Of a stretch of 43,100 bases of DNA, positions 16,506-24,955 are shown piece after piece (within the stretch, counting starts at the first letter, position 1; each line of letters starts with the position of its first letter). A program made the translations under genes and the position numbers. This DNA is from Clostridia bacterium. Its GTDB lineage: Bacteria; Bacillota; Clostridia; Christensenellales; Borkfalkiaceae. A model generated the notes under the pieces. The model was not told where the DNA came from and ran no database searches. It saw nothing but the letters and a program-made list of their open reading frames with translations. The stretch lies in the NCBI GenBank assembly GCA_900767885.1, contig CAAGAU010000043.1, forward strand, positions 1 through 43,100. The letters are read 5' to 3'.

Positions 16506-17087
16506 TTATCTCGAAACGAAAATTTTATCTATAAGTCCGTATTCGAGCGCCTCTTCGGCAGAAAGATAATTGTCCCTGTCGGTATCTTTTTCGACCTCTT
16601 CGTAAGGCTTGCCGGTGTTTTTGGCAAGAATTTCGTTAAGATTCTTTTTTATCTTTAAAATATGCTCCGCCTGAATGGCTATATCGCTCGCCTGTCCCTG
16701 CGCGCCGCCGAGCGGTTGATGAATCATAATCTCGCTCGAAGGCAGGGCGTATCTCTTGCCCTTTTCGCCGCTCGAAAGCAAAAACGCCGCCATGCTCGCC
16801 GCCATACCTATACAGATGGTGGAAACGCCGCACTTGATAAAGTTCATGGTGTCGTAAATGGCAAGACCCGCGGTAACGCTGCCGCCGGGGCTGTTTATAT
16901 ACACGTCGATATCCTTGGTTGCGTCCTTGGCTTCGAGATATAAAAGTTGCGCGACGACGGTGTTTGCAAGCGCGTCGTTTATTTCGCCCGTAATAAAAAT
17001 TATTCTTTCTTCCAGAAGTTTGGAATATATATCGTAAGAGCGTTCGCCTCTGTCGGTCTGCTCTACGACCATAGGTATAAGTGCCAT
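16506..17087 (-). CDS. clpP: ClpP protease subunit
   Basis: This 193-residue serine peptidase shows the catalytic Ser in GMAASMAAFLL, the His in EIMIHQP and the Asp in TDRDNYLSAEEA. The N-terminal IPMVVEQTDRGERSYDIYSKLLEERI is typical. ClpP forms a double heptamer chamber that degrades substrates fed by ClpX. AAAGGACGG precedes the start. Confidence 0.97.
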   Translation of the reverse strand: MALIPMVVEQTDRGERSYDIYSKLLEERIIFITGEINDALANTVVAQLLYLEAKDATKDIDVYINSPGGSVTAGLAIYDTMNFIKCGVSTICIGMAASMAAFLLSSGEKGKRYALPSSEIMIHQPLGGAQGQASDIAIQAEHILKIKKNLNEILAKNTGKPYEEVEKDTDRDNYLSAEEALEYGLIDKIFVSR

Positions 17088-17111
17088 AATTTACCGTCCT
17101 TTAAGTTTGCA

Positions 17112-17142
17112 AACGGGGGCAATAAATTTATTTACCCCCGTT
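17112..17142 (-). other. Strong hairpin between tig and clpP
   Basis: AACGGGGG (17112-17119) pairs with CCCCCGTT (17135-17142), and the inner AATAAATTTATT is itself palindromic. No T-run follows on either strand. It could be a processing or attenuation point that adjusts clpPX relative to tig. Confidence 0.5.
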
Positions 17143-17146
17143 CGTC

Positions 17147-18433
17147 TTACGCTATTTGATTGTTGTCTTTAAGGAACTTAAAGAGTTTGTCTATAATAAC
17201 TTCGTTTTCGATATACGAGCGTTGTCTGTCGTTTACCGTTTTAACGTATTCTTCGTAAGACTTGCCTACCGATTCCGCCTGCTCTTTAAGTTTGTTCTCT
17301 ATATCTTCCTCGGTAGCCTTTATATCTTCCGCGGTAAGAATTTTGTCTATAACGAGTTGAGTCTTGACATGCTCTTTGGCGGCTTCCTTGCAACCCTCTC
17401 TGTACGCGTCCATGGTTTGTCCGGTGTACTTTAAGTAGTCCTCGAATTTAAGCCCCTGATACATAAGTCTGTACGAGGTTTGCTGAATCATATTGTCGAT
17501 TTCTCTCTCGACGAGCGCGTCGGGGATTTCGACTTCACTCGTAGCGGATATCGCCTTTACGATATTGTCCTCGGTTTCTCTTTCGGCTCTCTGCGCGTTG
17601 GCTTTTTCAAGTTTTTCCTTAACGGAATTTTTATAAGCCTCCACGTTTTCGTCGCCCGTTTTGTCCTTAACGAACTCGTCGGTGAGTTCGGGGAGTTTTT
17701 TAACCTTTATCTCGTGAAGAGTTACGGCAAAAACGGCATCCTTACCCGCAAGTTCTTTCGCGCCGTAGTCCTCGGGGAACTTAACGGTTATATCCTTGGT
17801 TTCGCCGATATTCATACCGACTACGCCTTCCTCGAAACCGGGAATAAACGAGCCGCTGCCCAAAGTAAGGGTCTGCTTTTCCGCCGTGCCGCCGTCGAAC
17901 TTCTTTCCGTCGATACTGCCGCTGTAATCTATAACGGTTATATCGCCGTTTTCTGCCGCTCTGCCCTCGACGTTTTCTTCGGTTGCGTTCTGGTTAAGAA
18001 GTCTTTGCACTTCGGTTTCGACGTCTTCGTCTTTAACATTATACTCAACTTTGTCTATCTTTATACCTTTGTACGCGCCGAGTTTTACTTCGGGTTTAAC
18101 GGGTACGGTAGCGGTCATCGTAAGACCCTTTTCGTCGAGTTTGTCTATCGCCACGTCGGGGCGATCGACGGGTTCTATCGACTTATCCTTATCGAGAATG
18201 TCGTAATAATATTTGCCGAAAGCCTCGTTTATACCGTCTTCGTAAAAAGCCGACTTACCGTAATGCTGTTCGATAATAGCCTTGGGAACGTGTCCTTTTC
18301 TGAAACCCGGTATCTGATACTTACCCTTGTTTTTTTCGTATGCCTTATCCTGCGCGTCGTTCCATTCTTTGGCGGTTAAGGTTATGGTGATTTTAATCGT
18401 ACTCTTTTCACCCTGAGTGGTCGTATACTTCAT
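17147..18433 (-). CDS. tig: Trigger factor
   Basis: The 428-residue chaperone has the ribosome-binding motif GFRKGHVPK near residue 43, a central FKBP-type PPIase domain (about 160-245, with GDITVIDYSGSIDGKKFDGG) and a helical C-terminal arm domain. It holds nascent chains at the ribosome exit. It leads the tig-clpP-clpX group, and AGGAGC precedes its start. Confidence 0.96.
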   Translation of the reverse strand: MKYTTTQGEKSTIKITITLTAKEWNDAQDKAYEKNKGKYQIPGFRKGHVPKAIIEQHYGKSAFYEDGINEAFGKYYYDILDKDKSIEPVDRPDVAIDKLDEKGLTMTATVPVKPEVKLGAYKGIKIDKVEYNVKDEDVETEVQRLLNQNATEENVEGRAAENGDITVIDYSGSIDGKKFDGGTAEKQTLTLGSGSFIPGFEEGVVGMNIGETKDITVKFPEDYGAKELAGKDAVFAVTLHEIKVKKLPELTDEFVKDKTGDENVEAYKNSVKEKLEKANAQRAERETEDNIVKAISATSEVEIPDALVEREIDNMIQQTSYRLMYQGLKFEDYLKYTGQTMDAYREGCKEAAKEHVKTQLVIDKILTAEDIKATEEDIENKLKEQAESVGKSYEEYVKTVNDRQRSYIENEVIIDKLFKFLKDNNQIA

Positions 18434-18495
18434 AATTGCTCCTGTATTCCGGGAATAATTTAAAAAAACCCGTATCTTTTGTTTCGTTCCCGACT

Positions 18496-18524
18496 ATTTT
18501 AACACATTTTATTAAGTTTTGCAA
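18496..18524 (-). promoter_or_regulatory. Promoter of tig-clpP-clpX
   Basis: On the minus strand TTGCAA (18524-18519), 17-bp spacer, TAAAAT (18501-18496). It lies 63 bases upstream of the tig start. No CtsR-like heptad repeat is seen nearby. Confidence 0.65.
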
Positions 18525-18542
18525 ATTTTTCCGTCTATAAAT

Positions 18543-18571
18543 TTTACTTTTATTTAATTTTTATATATAAT
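18543..18571 (+). promoter_or_regulatory. Promoter of the PHP phosphatase/rqcH pair
   Basis: TTTACT (18543-18548), 17-bp spacer, TATAAT (18566-18571). The -35 box is weak and the -10 is consensus. Transcription would start near 18578. Confidence 0.5.
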
Positions 18572-18623
18572 TTATACGACCGCGGTTAAAATATCGCGAC
18601 AAACGAGCAAAGGAGGCATTTTT

Positions 18624-19442
18624 ATGATTAAAGTGTTCGACGAGATAACCGCCGACGACCTGCTCGACGTAAAGATGGAATACAATTATCACTCGCATAA
18701 CTATTTATGCGGACACGCAACCGGCACCGTTTGCGACTACGTAAAAGTCGCCGTGGAAAACGGACTTAAGTCCATAGGCATATCCGACCATTTCGCCCTC
18801 CCCGCGCTGTCCGTTCCGTATATGAATTACGATAAATTCAAAAACGAATATCTGCCGCAATTTGACGAGGCCGAAAAAAAATACGGCGATAAGATAAAAA
18901 TTTATCGCGGACTGGAAATAGAGTATCTGCCCGGCTACGACGACCTTTACCGCAAGTTGTTGCGCGACGCGGATTATCTTATCCTCGGCGAACACGTTTA
19001 TCTCTGCGACGGAAAAATCTGCAATTCGTTTACCGACAAAGACGACTTAAACGGCGCGATCGCTTATTTCGACAACGTTGCGGAAGGAATAAAAAGCGGA
19101 TATTTTTCCATTCTGGCACACCCCGACCTGATTTTCTACAACAACCTCAAACCCGACGGACGCGTGCTTGAAAAACTCGAAGAAACCGTTAAACTCTGCA
19201 TTTCTCACGGCGTGAAAGTCGAAATAAACGGACAGGGAGTAAGGGCAAACGGCTTCGGTTATCCCACGGATTATCTGTTGAAAATATGCAAAAAACTCAA
19301 CGCGTCCGTTGTGGTTTCGGCGGATTGCCATTCACCCGAAGCACTATGCGATACGGTCGTGAAAAAGTTGTACGCCGTAGCGAAAAAAACGGGGCTTAAT
19401 ATAGCCGACGACGGATTTATTCATAAAAAACAGAGGACTTAA
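18624..19442 (+). CDS. PHP-domain phosphatase, histidinol-phosphatase-like
   Basis: The 272-residue protein is a PHP-fold metallophosphoesterase. Metal ligands can be read in YHSHNYLCGH, GISDHF, GLEIEYL, LAHPDL and SADCHSP. Length and order of motifs fit HisJ/HisK-type histidinol phosphatases, which remove phosphate from L-histidinol phosphate. No other his gene is present in the window, so a different phosphate ester is possible. AAAGGAGG precedes the start, and rqcH begins five bases after the stop. Confidence 0.78.
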   Translation: MIKVFDEITADDLLDVKMEYNYHSHNYLCGHATGTVCDYVKVAVENGLKSIGISDHFALPALSVPYMNYDKFKNEYLPQFDEAEKKYGDKIKIYRGLEIEYLPGYDDLYRKLLRDADYLILGEHVYLCDGKICNSFTDKDDLNGAIAYFDNVAEGIKSGYFSILAHPDLIFYNNLKPDGRVLEKLEETVKLCISHGVKVEINGQGVRANGFGYPTDYLLKICKKLNASVVVSADCHSPEALCDTVVKKLYAVAKKTGLNIADDGFIHKKQRT

Positions 19443-19447
19443 AAATT

Positions 19448-21130
19448 ATGCCACAGGACGCTTTTACTTTGCTCCACGCGAGCCGCGAACTCAACGATCT
19501 GCTTTCGGGCGCAAAGGTAAACCGCATTACCCAACCCGACAGGGACGACGTATATCTCGCCGTTTACACAAAGACGGGCGCGAGGACGCTCGTCCTTTCG
19601 GCAAACGCCGAATATTGCCGCGTTTCGTTTATAAAAAGCGAAAAACCGACGCCCAAAGTCGCGCCGACTTTTTGTATGCTTATGCGCAAACACCTTGCGG
19701 GCGCGGAGATAGAAAGCGTTTCTTTGGTGGGATTCGAGCGTATAGTAAAAATGGTTTTTAAGACCCGAAACGACTTTAAAGATTCGGTCGAAAAAGTTTT
19801 ATACGCCGAAATTATGGGCAAATATTCCAACCTTATACTCACCGAAAACGGGAAAATTCTGGGTTGTTTAAAAAACGCGCCTTTAGACGTGGCGACTACC
19901 CGACTTACTCTTTCGGGTGCGAAATACGAACTGCCGAAAGCGCAGGATAAAGCCGAACCCACCGACGAAAACTCCTTAAAATCGCGCTATACGGCAACTT
20001 TTACGGGGGATACGGCAAAGTTTTTATTTGAAAACGTAAAGGGGCTTTCCTACCCTACCGCGGAAGAGATAGCCGCGCGCATCAAGGGCGACGACTTTGA
20101 AAATCTGTATTCCGCGCTTACCGCGTTTTACCTTACGCCCGATATCCGCCCCAACGCAAAGGGCGAGGGCAAGGCGCGCGATTTTTACGTTGCCGAGTAT
20201 AAAACGATAGGCGGCGACCCGACTTATTTTAACTTTATAGCCGACGCCGAGGACGAGGTTTTTTCCGAAAAAGAACGCAAAAAAGCCTTTGCTTTGCAAT
20301 ACAAAAAATTATACGACAAGGTTAATTCGCAAATAAAAAAACTCGGTAAAAAGTTGCAGGGCGAAAGTGAAAAACTGCTTGCCGCCGCCAATTACGACGA
20401 ACTGCGCGTAAAGGGCGAACTTTTAACCGCGAACCTTTACCGCGTAAAAAAAGGCGAAACCGAGGTTACGCTCGAAAACTATTACGACGAATATAAACCG
20501 ATAAAAATAACGCTCGACAAAAACCTTAGCCCCAACGAAAACGCGCAGAGGTATTTTAAAAAATACGCCAAAGAAAAACGCGCGGTGGAAATAGTTACTC
20601 CGCAAAAGGCGCAGACCGAAAAGGACCTGGCATACCTGAAAACGGTTATTTTCGAACTTAACGGCGCGGACTGCGCGAGCGATTTTGCCGATATAGAGGA
20701 CGAACTTATTTCCGAAGGGTTGCTCCCCGCGCCCAGGCGCAAAGAGGCGAAAAAACCCGAAACTCCGTACAGAGAATACTCGGTTTACGGTTACACGGTT
20801 AAATGCGGCAAGAACAACGTGCAGAACGACAGGCTATTGTCCCGCGCGTTTAAAGACGATTTATGGCTGCACGCCAAGGATTTTCATTCGCCGTTCGTCA
20901 TAATAGAAACCAAGGGCGAAACCGTTCCGCCGGCGGTTATCGAAAAAGCCGCCGCCCTGTGCGCGTTTTACAGCGAGGCGGGCAAAGGCGGAAAAGTATC
21001 GGTTGACTTTACGCAGAAAAAGAACGTTAAAAAGCCGCCCAAAGCCAAAGCGGGCAGCGTTATTTATACGGATTATAAAACTTGTTACGTTTCCCCCGAC
21101 CCGCTGGAAGAATACAAGCGGCGGCAATGA
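19448..21130 (+). CDS. rqcH: RqcH, ribosome-associated quality control factor (NFACT family)
   Basis: The 560-residue protein has the N-terminal NFACT-N region (about 4-200, with PTFCMLMRKHLAG), a central helical coiled-coil part (about 270-400) and the C-terminal NFACT-R domain (about 450-545, with DDLWLHAKDFHSPFVII). Bacterial RqcH binds 50S subunits with stalled peptidyl-tRNA and recruits tRNA-Ala to add Ala tails that mark chains for ClpXP. At the site of the Asp97-Arg98 pair important in the Bacillus subtilis protein, this sequence reads Glu97-Arg98 (GFERIV). It is co-transcribed with the PHP gene, and a terminator follows. Confidence 0.92.
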   Translation: MPQDAFTLLHASRELNDLLSGAKVNRITQPDRDDVYLAVYTKTGARTLVLSANAEYCRVSFIKSEKPTPKVAPTFCMLMRKHLAGAEIESVSLVGFERIVKMVFKTRNDFKDSVEKVLYAEIMGKYSNLILTENGKILGCLKNAPLDVATTRLTLSGAKYELPKAQDKAEPTDENSLKSRYTATFTGDTAKFLFENVKGLSYPTAEEIAARIKGDDFENLYSALTAFYLTPDIRPNAKGEGKARDFYVAEYKTIGGDPTYFNFIADAEDEVFSEKERKKAFALQYKKLYDKVNSQIKKLGKKLQGESEKLLAAANYDELRVKGELLTANLYRVKKGETEVTLENYYDEYKPIKITLDKNLSPNENAQRYFKKYAKEKRAVEIVTPQKAQTEKDLAYLKTVIFELNGADCASDFADIEDELISEGLLPAPRRKEAKKPETPYREYSVYGYTVKCGKNNVQNDRLLSRAFKDDLWLHAKDFHSPFVIIETKGETVPPAVIEKAAALCAFYSEAGKGGKVSVDFTQKKNVKKPPKAKAGSVIYTDYKTCYVSPDPLEEYKRRQ

Positions 21131-21144
21131 CCGGTAAAAATGAG

Positions 21145-21183
21145 AAAAGGTTGCATTTTCAGATAGAAATGCAACCTTTTTTT
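21145..21183. terminator. Rho-independent terminator after rqcH
   Basis: A 14-bp stem pairs 21145-21158 with 21167-21180 and ends in a T-run through 21183. The A-run on the left arm makes it usable for the convergent lipoprotein gene too. Confidence 0.9.
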
Positions 21184-21218
21184 CGGGCTTTTTACAGCCG
21201 CGGATTTAAATTGTTTTA

Positions 21219-21824
21219 TCAGTTTTTAACCTTGTCGAACTTGCCCTGCTCGTCCACGAGATTCAACGGTAAACCGACCTTACTGTCGGTAATGCCTTCG
21301 AGGTCGGATTTGGTATACGCCTGTTGCGAACCCTGAACGTTGCCGTCTTTATCGACGTAATATATATACGCTTTATTTACGGAAACGGATAATTTTTTAT
21401 CTTCTTCGCCGATGAAAACCACTTCGTTTATGGTAACGTTACCTTTAAGCGACATACGCACCGTGCTTAAAGAATAATTCCAGTCGTCTACGGCTTTTAT
21501 CCAGCCGCCGTCGTTTTTTAAAGCGTCTTTAACGGTCTTTTTATCGAGCGTAAGCGTTTTTTTGCTGTCGCCGCTGACTTTGGCAAAGTCTATCTGCACT
21601 TCGCTTGCGGATATTTTAGCCACGTTTATCCATACGGCTTTGATTTTTTTGGAGTTGCGCGTAACCGAAAAATCGACGTACTGTACGTCGGCTTTGCCTT
21701 CGCCGTCGTTATAAACGCGGACTTCCCAACTCGTATAATCGGTTTTGTTTTTGCAACCGCCGAACGCGAAAACCGTGAGCGTTGCGAGTGCGAGCGCAAT
21801 TGCGCGCGTAAGTTTATTTTTCAT
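21219..21824 (-). CDS. Putative lipoprotein of unknown function
   Basis: I do not recognise the family. The 201-residue product has a lipoprotein signal ending FAFGGC (Cys 24) followed by an extracytoplasmic domain rich in beta strands, Lys and Asp. The segment AVWINVAKISASEVQIDF and the later VTINEVVFIG look like strands of a jelly-roll or galactose-binding-like fold, which is a guess. It overlaps the end of nrdR by 11 bases, and GGGAG precedes the start, so the two are probably co-transcribed although no functional link is evident. Confidence 0.6.
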   Translation of the reverse strand: MKNKLTRAIALALATLTVFAFGGCKNKTDYTSWEVRVYNDGEGKADVQYVDFSVTRNSKKIKAVWINVAKISASEVQIDFAKVSGDSKKTLTLDKKTVKDALKNDGGWIKAVDDWNYSLSTVRMSLKGNVTINEVVFIGEEDKKLSVSVNKAYIYYVDKDGNVQGSQQAYTKSDLEGITDSKVGLPLNLVDEQGKFDKVKN

Positions 21825-22284
21825 TGTCTTTGCTCCCTTGCTGTAATTTTTCCAACTCCTTCATAAAGGTGGATATGTCCTTGAACTGACGGTAAACCGA
21901 AGCGAACCTGACGTAGGCGACTTCGTCTATATCTTTAAGTCCGCTCATGACCATTTCGCCTATTTCCTTGGAGGAAATTTCCTGAACGAGCGAGTTGTAA
22001 ATTTTCTTTTGAATGTCCTCTACGAGCGCGTCTATCTTCCACATGGGTACGGGACGCTTTTCGCACGACTTGACTATTCCGTTTTTAAGTTTGTTAGGGT
22101 CGAACGCCTGTCTTACTCCGCTTTGCTTTATGACGAGTACGGGGGTCGTTTCGATAGTTTCGTAAGTAGTATACCGCTTACCGCACCCGACGCACTCTCT
22201 TCTGCGACGGATAACGGTTCCGTCGTCGGACTGGCGCGAGTCTACGACTTTACTTTCCAGGTTACCGCAATACATACATTTCAT
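21814..22284 (-). CDS. nrdR: Transcriptional repressor NrdR
   Basis: The 156-residue protein has an N-terminal zinc ribbon (CMYCG..CVGCGKRYTTYE) and an ATP-cone domain (about 49-139) that reads ATP/dATP levels. NrdR represses ribonucleotide reductase genes. The family motif VVDSRQSDDGTVIRRRREC is intact. GGAGAA precedes the start. No nrd gene is in the window, so its targets lie elsewhere. The downstream lipoprotein gene overlaps its 3' end. Confidence 0.95.
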   Translation of the reverse strand: MKCMYCGNLESKVVDSRQSDDGTVIRRRRECVGCGKRYTTYETIETTPVLVIKQSGVRQAFDPNKLKNGIVKSCEKRPVPMWKIDALVEDIQKKIYNSLVQEISSKEIGEMVMSGLKDIDEVAYVRFASVYRQFKDISTFMKELEKLQQGSKDNEK

Positions 22285-22403
22285 ACAGCGTTTCTCCGAA
22301 ACGGATTCTCCATAAACCCGTTTTTTTATATTTTACCATACTTTTTGCTTTTTGCAAAGGTTTTTTGCGATATTTTTTGCAAAAACGGAAATAATAAGTT
22401 ATT

Positions 22404-22748
22404 ATGCTCGTTCTTTTGCAAATTCTGGCGGCGACTTATTTCCTCGCCGTAAACGTATATTCGTTTTTGCTTATGCTCTCGCAAAAGCGCGCCGACGAGG
22501 AGGGCGATTGTAAAAAACGCGTCCGCGACGGAAGCATATTCGTAGCCGCGCTCCTCGGCGGAGCGGCAGGCGTCTACTCGAGTATGTTCGTCTTTAAATA
22601 CCGCCTGCGCAGTCTGTTTTTTATGGTAACCATGCCCGTGCTTATAGTGCTTAATATTTACGTACTCGTAACCTGCTTTTCAAACAACTTCTGGATTATC
22701 CGCGACAACTCCGTATTACGCGAGATCTACTCGTGCCTTGGCGTTTAA
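22404..22748 (+). CDS. DUF1294 family membrane protein
   Basis: This is a 114-residue protein with three to four hydrophobic helices. The pattern YSFLLMLSQKRAD, then an Arg-rich loop and AALLGGAAGVYSSMFVFKYRLRSLFF, fits DUF1294 small membrane proteins of unknown function. The ribosome binding site is weak. Its last 33 bases overlap the end of tsaD on the opposite strand, a convergent arrangement without a terminator between. Confidence 0.7.
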   Translation: MLVLLQILAATYFLAVNVYSFLLMLSQKRADEEGDCKKRVRDGSIFVAALLGGAAGVYSSMFVFKYRLRSLFFMVTMPVLIVLNIYVLVTCFSNNFWIIRDNSVLREIYSCLGV

Positions 22749-23759
22749 ACTAAGGTCGGCAAAGTTGCCCTTGCTATACTGAATATACCCTTCCGCGCCT
22801 ATCATGGCGGCGTTGTCGGTACAGAGTATTTTCGGCGGCAGAACGAGTTTGAGTCCCTTTTCGGCGCAGGCTTTTTCAAGCCCCTCGCGCAAAAAGCCGT
22901 TGGCCGCCACTCCGCCGCCCGCAGCTATCGTTTTAAGCCCGCATTCTTTGGCGGCGCGCACGGATTTTTCTATCAGTACGTCGAGCGCGGCGTGCTGGAA
23001 AGAACACGCTACGTCCGCGCGGGAAAATTCCTCGCCTTTCTGCTCTCTGGTATGCACGTAATTTATAACCGCGGTTTTAAGTCCGCTGTAAGAAAAATCG
23101 TAACCGCCGTCCGATTTAAGCATTTTAGGCAGGATAACCGTGTTATTGCCCGACTTTGCGAGTTTTTCTATATTAGGTCCGCCCGGATAGGGTAAGCCTA
23201 AAACGCGCGCGGTTTTATCAAAAGCCTCGCCGGCCGCGTCGTCTAAAGTAGAGCCGAGAATTTTAAACTTATCGTAACTTTCCACCACAGACACAAGGGT
23301 ATGTCCGCCGCTTGCGAGCAAACTGATAAAGGGCGGCTCGATCGTTTTGTCGGCGAGATACGCCGCCGCGAGATGTCCGCGGATATGGCTTACGGGTACG
23401 AGCGGAACGCCGAGCGAATACGCGAGAGTTTTAGCATAACTCACTCCTACCAGAAGCGCGCCTAAAAGTCCCGCGCCGTAAGTTACCGCCACCGCGTCTA
23501 TATCCGAAAGCGCGATACCCGCCTTTTCAACCGCGTTTTTTACGGTAGGCGAAATCGCGCTCGTATGCGCCCGGGATGCGATTTCGGGTACTACCCCTCC
23601 GAACTTAACGTGTTCCGTACAGGAACTCGAAATTTCGGAAGAGAGTATCTCTCTGCCTCCCTTTACAACCGCCGCGGCGGTTTCGTCGCAGGAGGATTCT
23701 ATCGCTAAAATAAGTGCGTCTTTTTTTATTTTAAAATTTTTAATTTCGTCCGGGTACAT
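22716..23759 (-). CDS. tsaD: tRNA N6-threonylcarbamoyladenosine transferase TsaD
   Basis: The 347-residue ASKHA-fold enzyme transfers the threonylcarbamoyl group to A37 of ANN-decoding tRNAs with TsaB and TsaE. Motifs are AIESSCDETAAAVV, GGVVPEIASRAH, the metal-binding HIRGHLAAA and LLASGGHT. ATG at 23759 is preferred over an upstream in-frame TTG that overlaps the prfB stop. tsaB and tsaE are not nearby. It follows prfB directly on the same strand. Confidence 0.95.
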   Translation of the reverse strand: MYPDEIKNFKIKKDALILAIESSCDETAAAVVKGGREILSSEISSSCTEHVKFGGVVPEIASRAHTSAISPTVKNAVEKAGIALSDIDAVAVTYGAGLLGALLVGVSYAKTLAYSLGVPLVPVSHIRGHLAAAYLADKTIEPPFISLLASGGHTLVSVVESYDKFKILGSTLDDAAGEAFDKTARVLGLPYPGGPNIEKLAKSGNNTVILPKMLKSDGGYDFSYSGLKTAVINYVHTREQKGEEFSRADVACSFQHAALDVLIEKSVRAAKECGLKTIAAGGGVAANGFLREGLEKACAEKGLKLVLPPKILCTDNAAMIGAEGYIQYSKGNFADLSLNAKARVDLA

Positions 23760-23761
23760 AA

Positions 23762-24859
23762 TCAACTCTTTTTGAGATAGTCGATGATAAACTGGTCTAT
23801 ATCGCCGTCCATAACCGCCTGAACGTTACCCGTTTCGCTGCCCGTTCTGTGGTCTTTAACCATAGTATACGGACAAAATACGTAACTGCGGATCTGGCTG
23901 CCCCATTCTATCTTTTTGACTTCGCCTTTAATCTCGCTCGCCTCGGCAAGTCGCTCTTCTTCGCGTTTTTCAAGCAACTTGTTCATAAGCATACGCATAG
24001 CCTGCTCGCGGTTCTGTACCTGCGAACGCTCGTTCTGACAAGCCACGACTATGCCCGTGGGGATATGAGTTATTCTTATAGCCGATTCGGTTTTGTTTAC
24101 GTGCTGACCGCCCGCTCCGCTCGAACGATAGGTGTCCACCTTTAAATCCTCGGGGCGGATTTCTATACCGCCGTCGTCCTGAATATCGGGCATTACGTCT
24201 ACGGACGAAAAAGAGGTCTGTCTGCGCGCGTTGGCGTCGAACGGCGAAATTCTTACCAGACGGTGTATGCCCTTTTCGGCTTTTAAATAACCGTAGGCGT
24301 TTTCGCCTTCAACTTTAAAGCACACCGATTTAAGCCCCGCGCCGTCGCCGTCGAGCCGATCGTACTCGGTAATTTTATACCCGTGCTTTTCGGCGTAACA
24401 GATATACATACGGTAAAGCATTTCCGTCCAGTCGCACGCTTCCGTACCGCCCGCGCCCGCATGGAGCGTCATTATGGCGTCGCAGGAATCGTATTTGCCC
24501 TTGAGCAAAGTCCTTAAACGAATCTCTTCTATTTCCTTTTCGGCCTCGGAAAGGTCTTTGTCAACCTCTTCCAGCACCGACTCGTCGCCTTCTTCCTCGG
24601 CAAGTTGAATCATTACTTCGGCGTCCGATACGGCTTTGTTTGCCTTATCGAAAACTTCGAGTTTATTGCGCACGCCCTGCGCCTCGCGGCTTAAATGCTT
24701 GGATTTTTCTATATCCGACCACACCTCGGGTTTTTCGAGTTCGGCTTCGAGTTCTTTAAGTTTTACCCTTAAATTATCTACGTCGAGCGAATAACCCGCC
24801 TCTTCGAGCGTTTTATAAAGCGCCCTTACTTTTTCTTCGTATACGTCGTATCTTACCAT
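23762..24859 (-). CDS. prfB: Peptide chain release factor 2
   Basis: The 365-residue protein has the GGQ motif (SSGAGGQHVNKT) that triggers peptide release and the SPF codon-reading tripeptide (RISPFDANARR) that recognises UGA and UAA. The frame runs without interruption from AAGGAA-ATG to the end. The region corresponding to the usual programmed +1 frameshift reads GYSLDVDN, so this gene lacks that autoregulatory site. Confidence 0.96.
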   Translation of the reverse strand: MVRYDVYEEKVRALYKTLEEAGYSLDVDNLRVKLKELEAELEKPEVWSDIEKSKHLSREAQGVRNKLEVFDKANKAVSDAEVMIQLAEEEGDESVLEEVDKDLSEAEKEIEEIRLRTLLKGKYDSCDAIMTLHAGAGGTEACDWTEMLYRMYICYAEKHGYKITEYDRLDGDGAGLKSVCFKVEGENAYGYLKAEKGIHRLVRISPFDANARRQTSFSSVDVMPDIQDDGGIEIRPEDLKVDTYRSSGAGGQHVNKTESAIRITHIPTGIVVACQNERSQVQNREQAMRMLMNKLLEKREEERLAEASEIKGEVKKIEWGSQIRSYVFCPYTMVKDHRTGSETGNVQAVMDGDIDQFIIDYLKKS

Positions 24860-24887
24860 GGGTTGTTTCCTTGTTTATATTGATAAT

Positions 24888-24955
24888 CGCGTTATAACGC
24901 GCCTTTGCCTCCCCGTAAAAGGGAGGCAAAGGCAAGTTGAACTAATCTGTTCAAC
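24888..24955. repeat. Three tandem inverted repeats between secA and prfB
   Basis: CGCGTTATAACGCG (24888-24901) is a palindrome. GCCTTTGCCTCCC pairs with GGGAGGCAAAGGC across 24901-24933. GTTGAAC (24936-24942) pairs with GTTCAAC (24949-24955). The middle hairpin is strong but has no T-run on the minus strand. It is probably the secA transcript end or an intergenic repeat unit. Confidence 0.5.

Noticed and set aside
24901..24933. Canonical secA terminator
   Set aside because: The hairpin is strong but lacks a T-run on the minus strand, so it is reported as an inverted repeat instead of a terminator.
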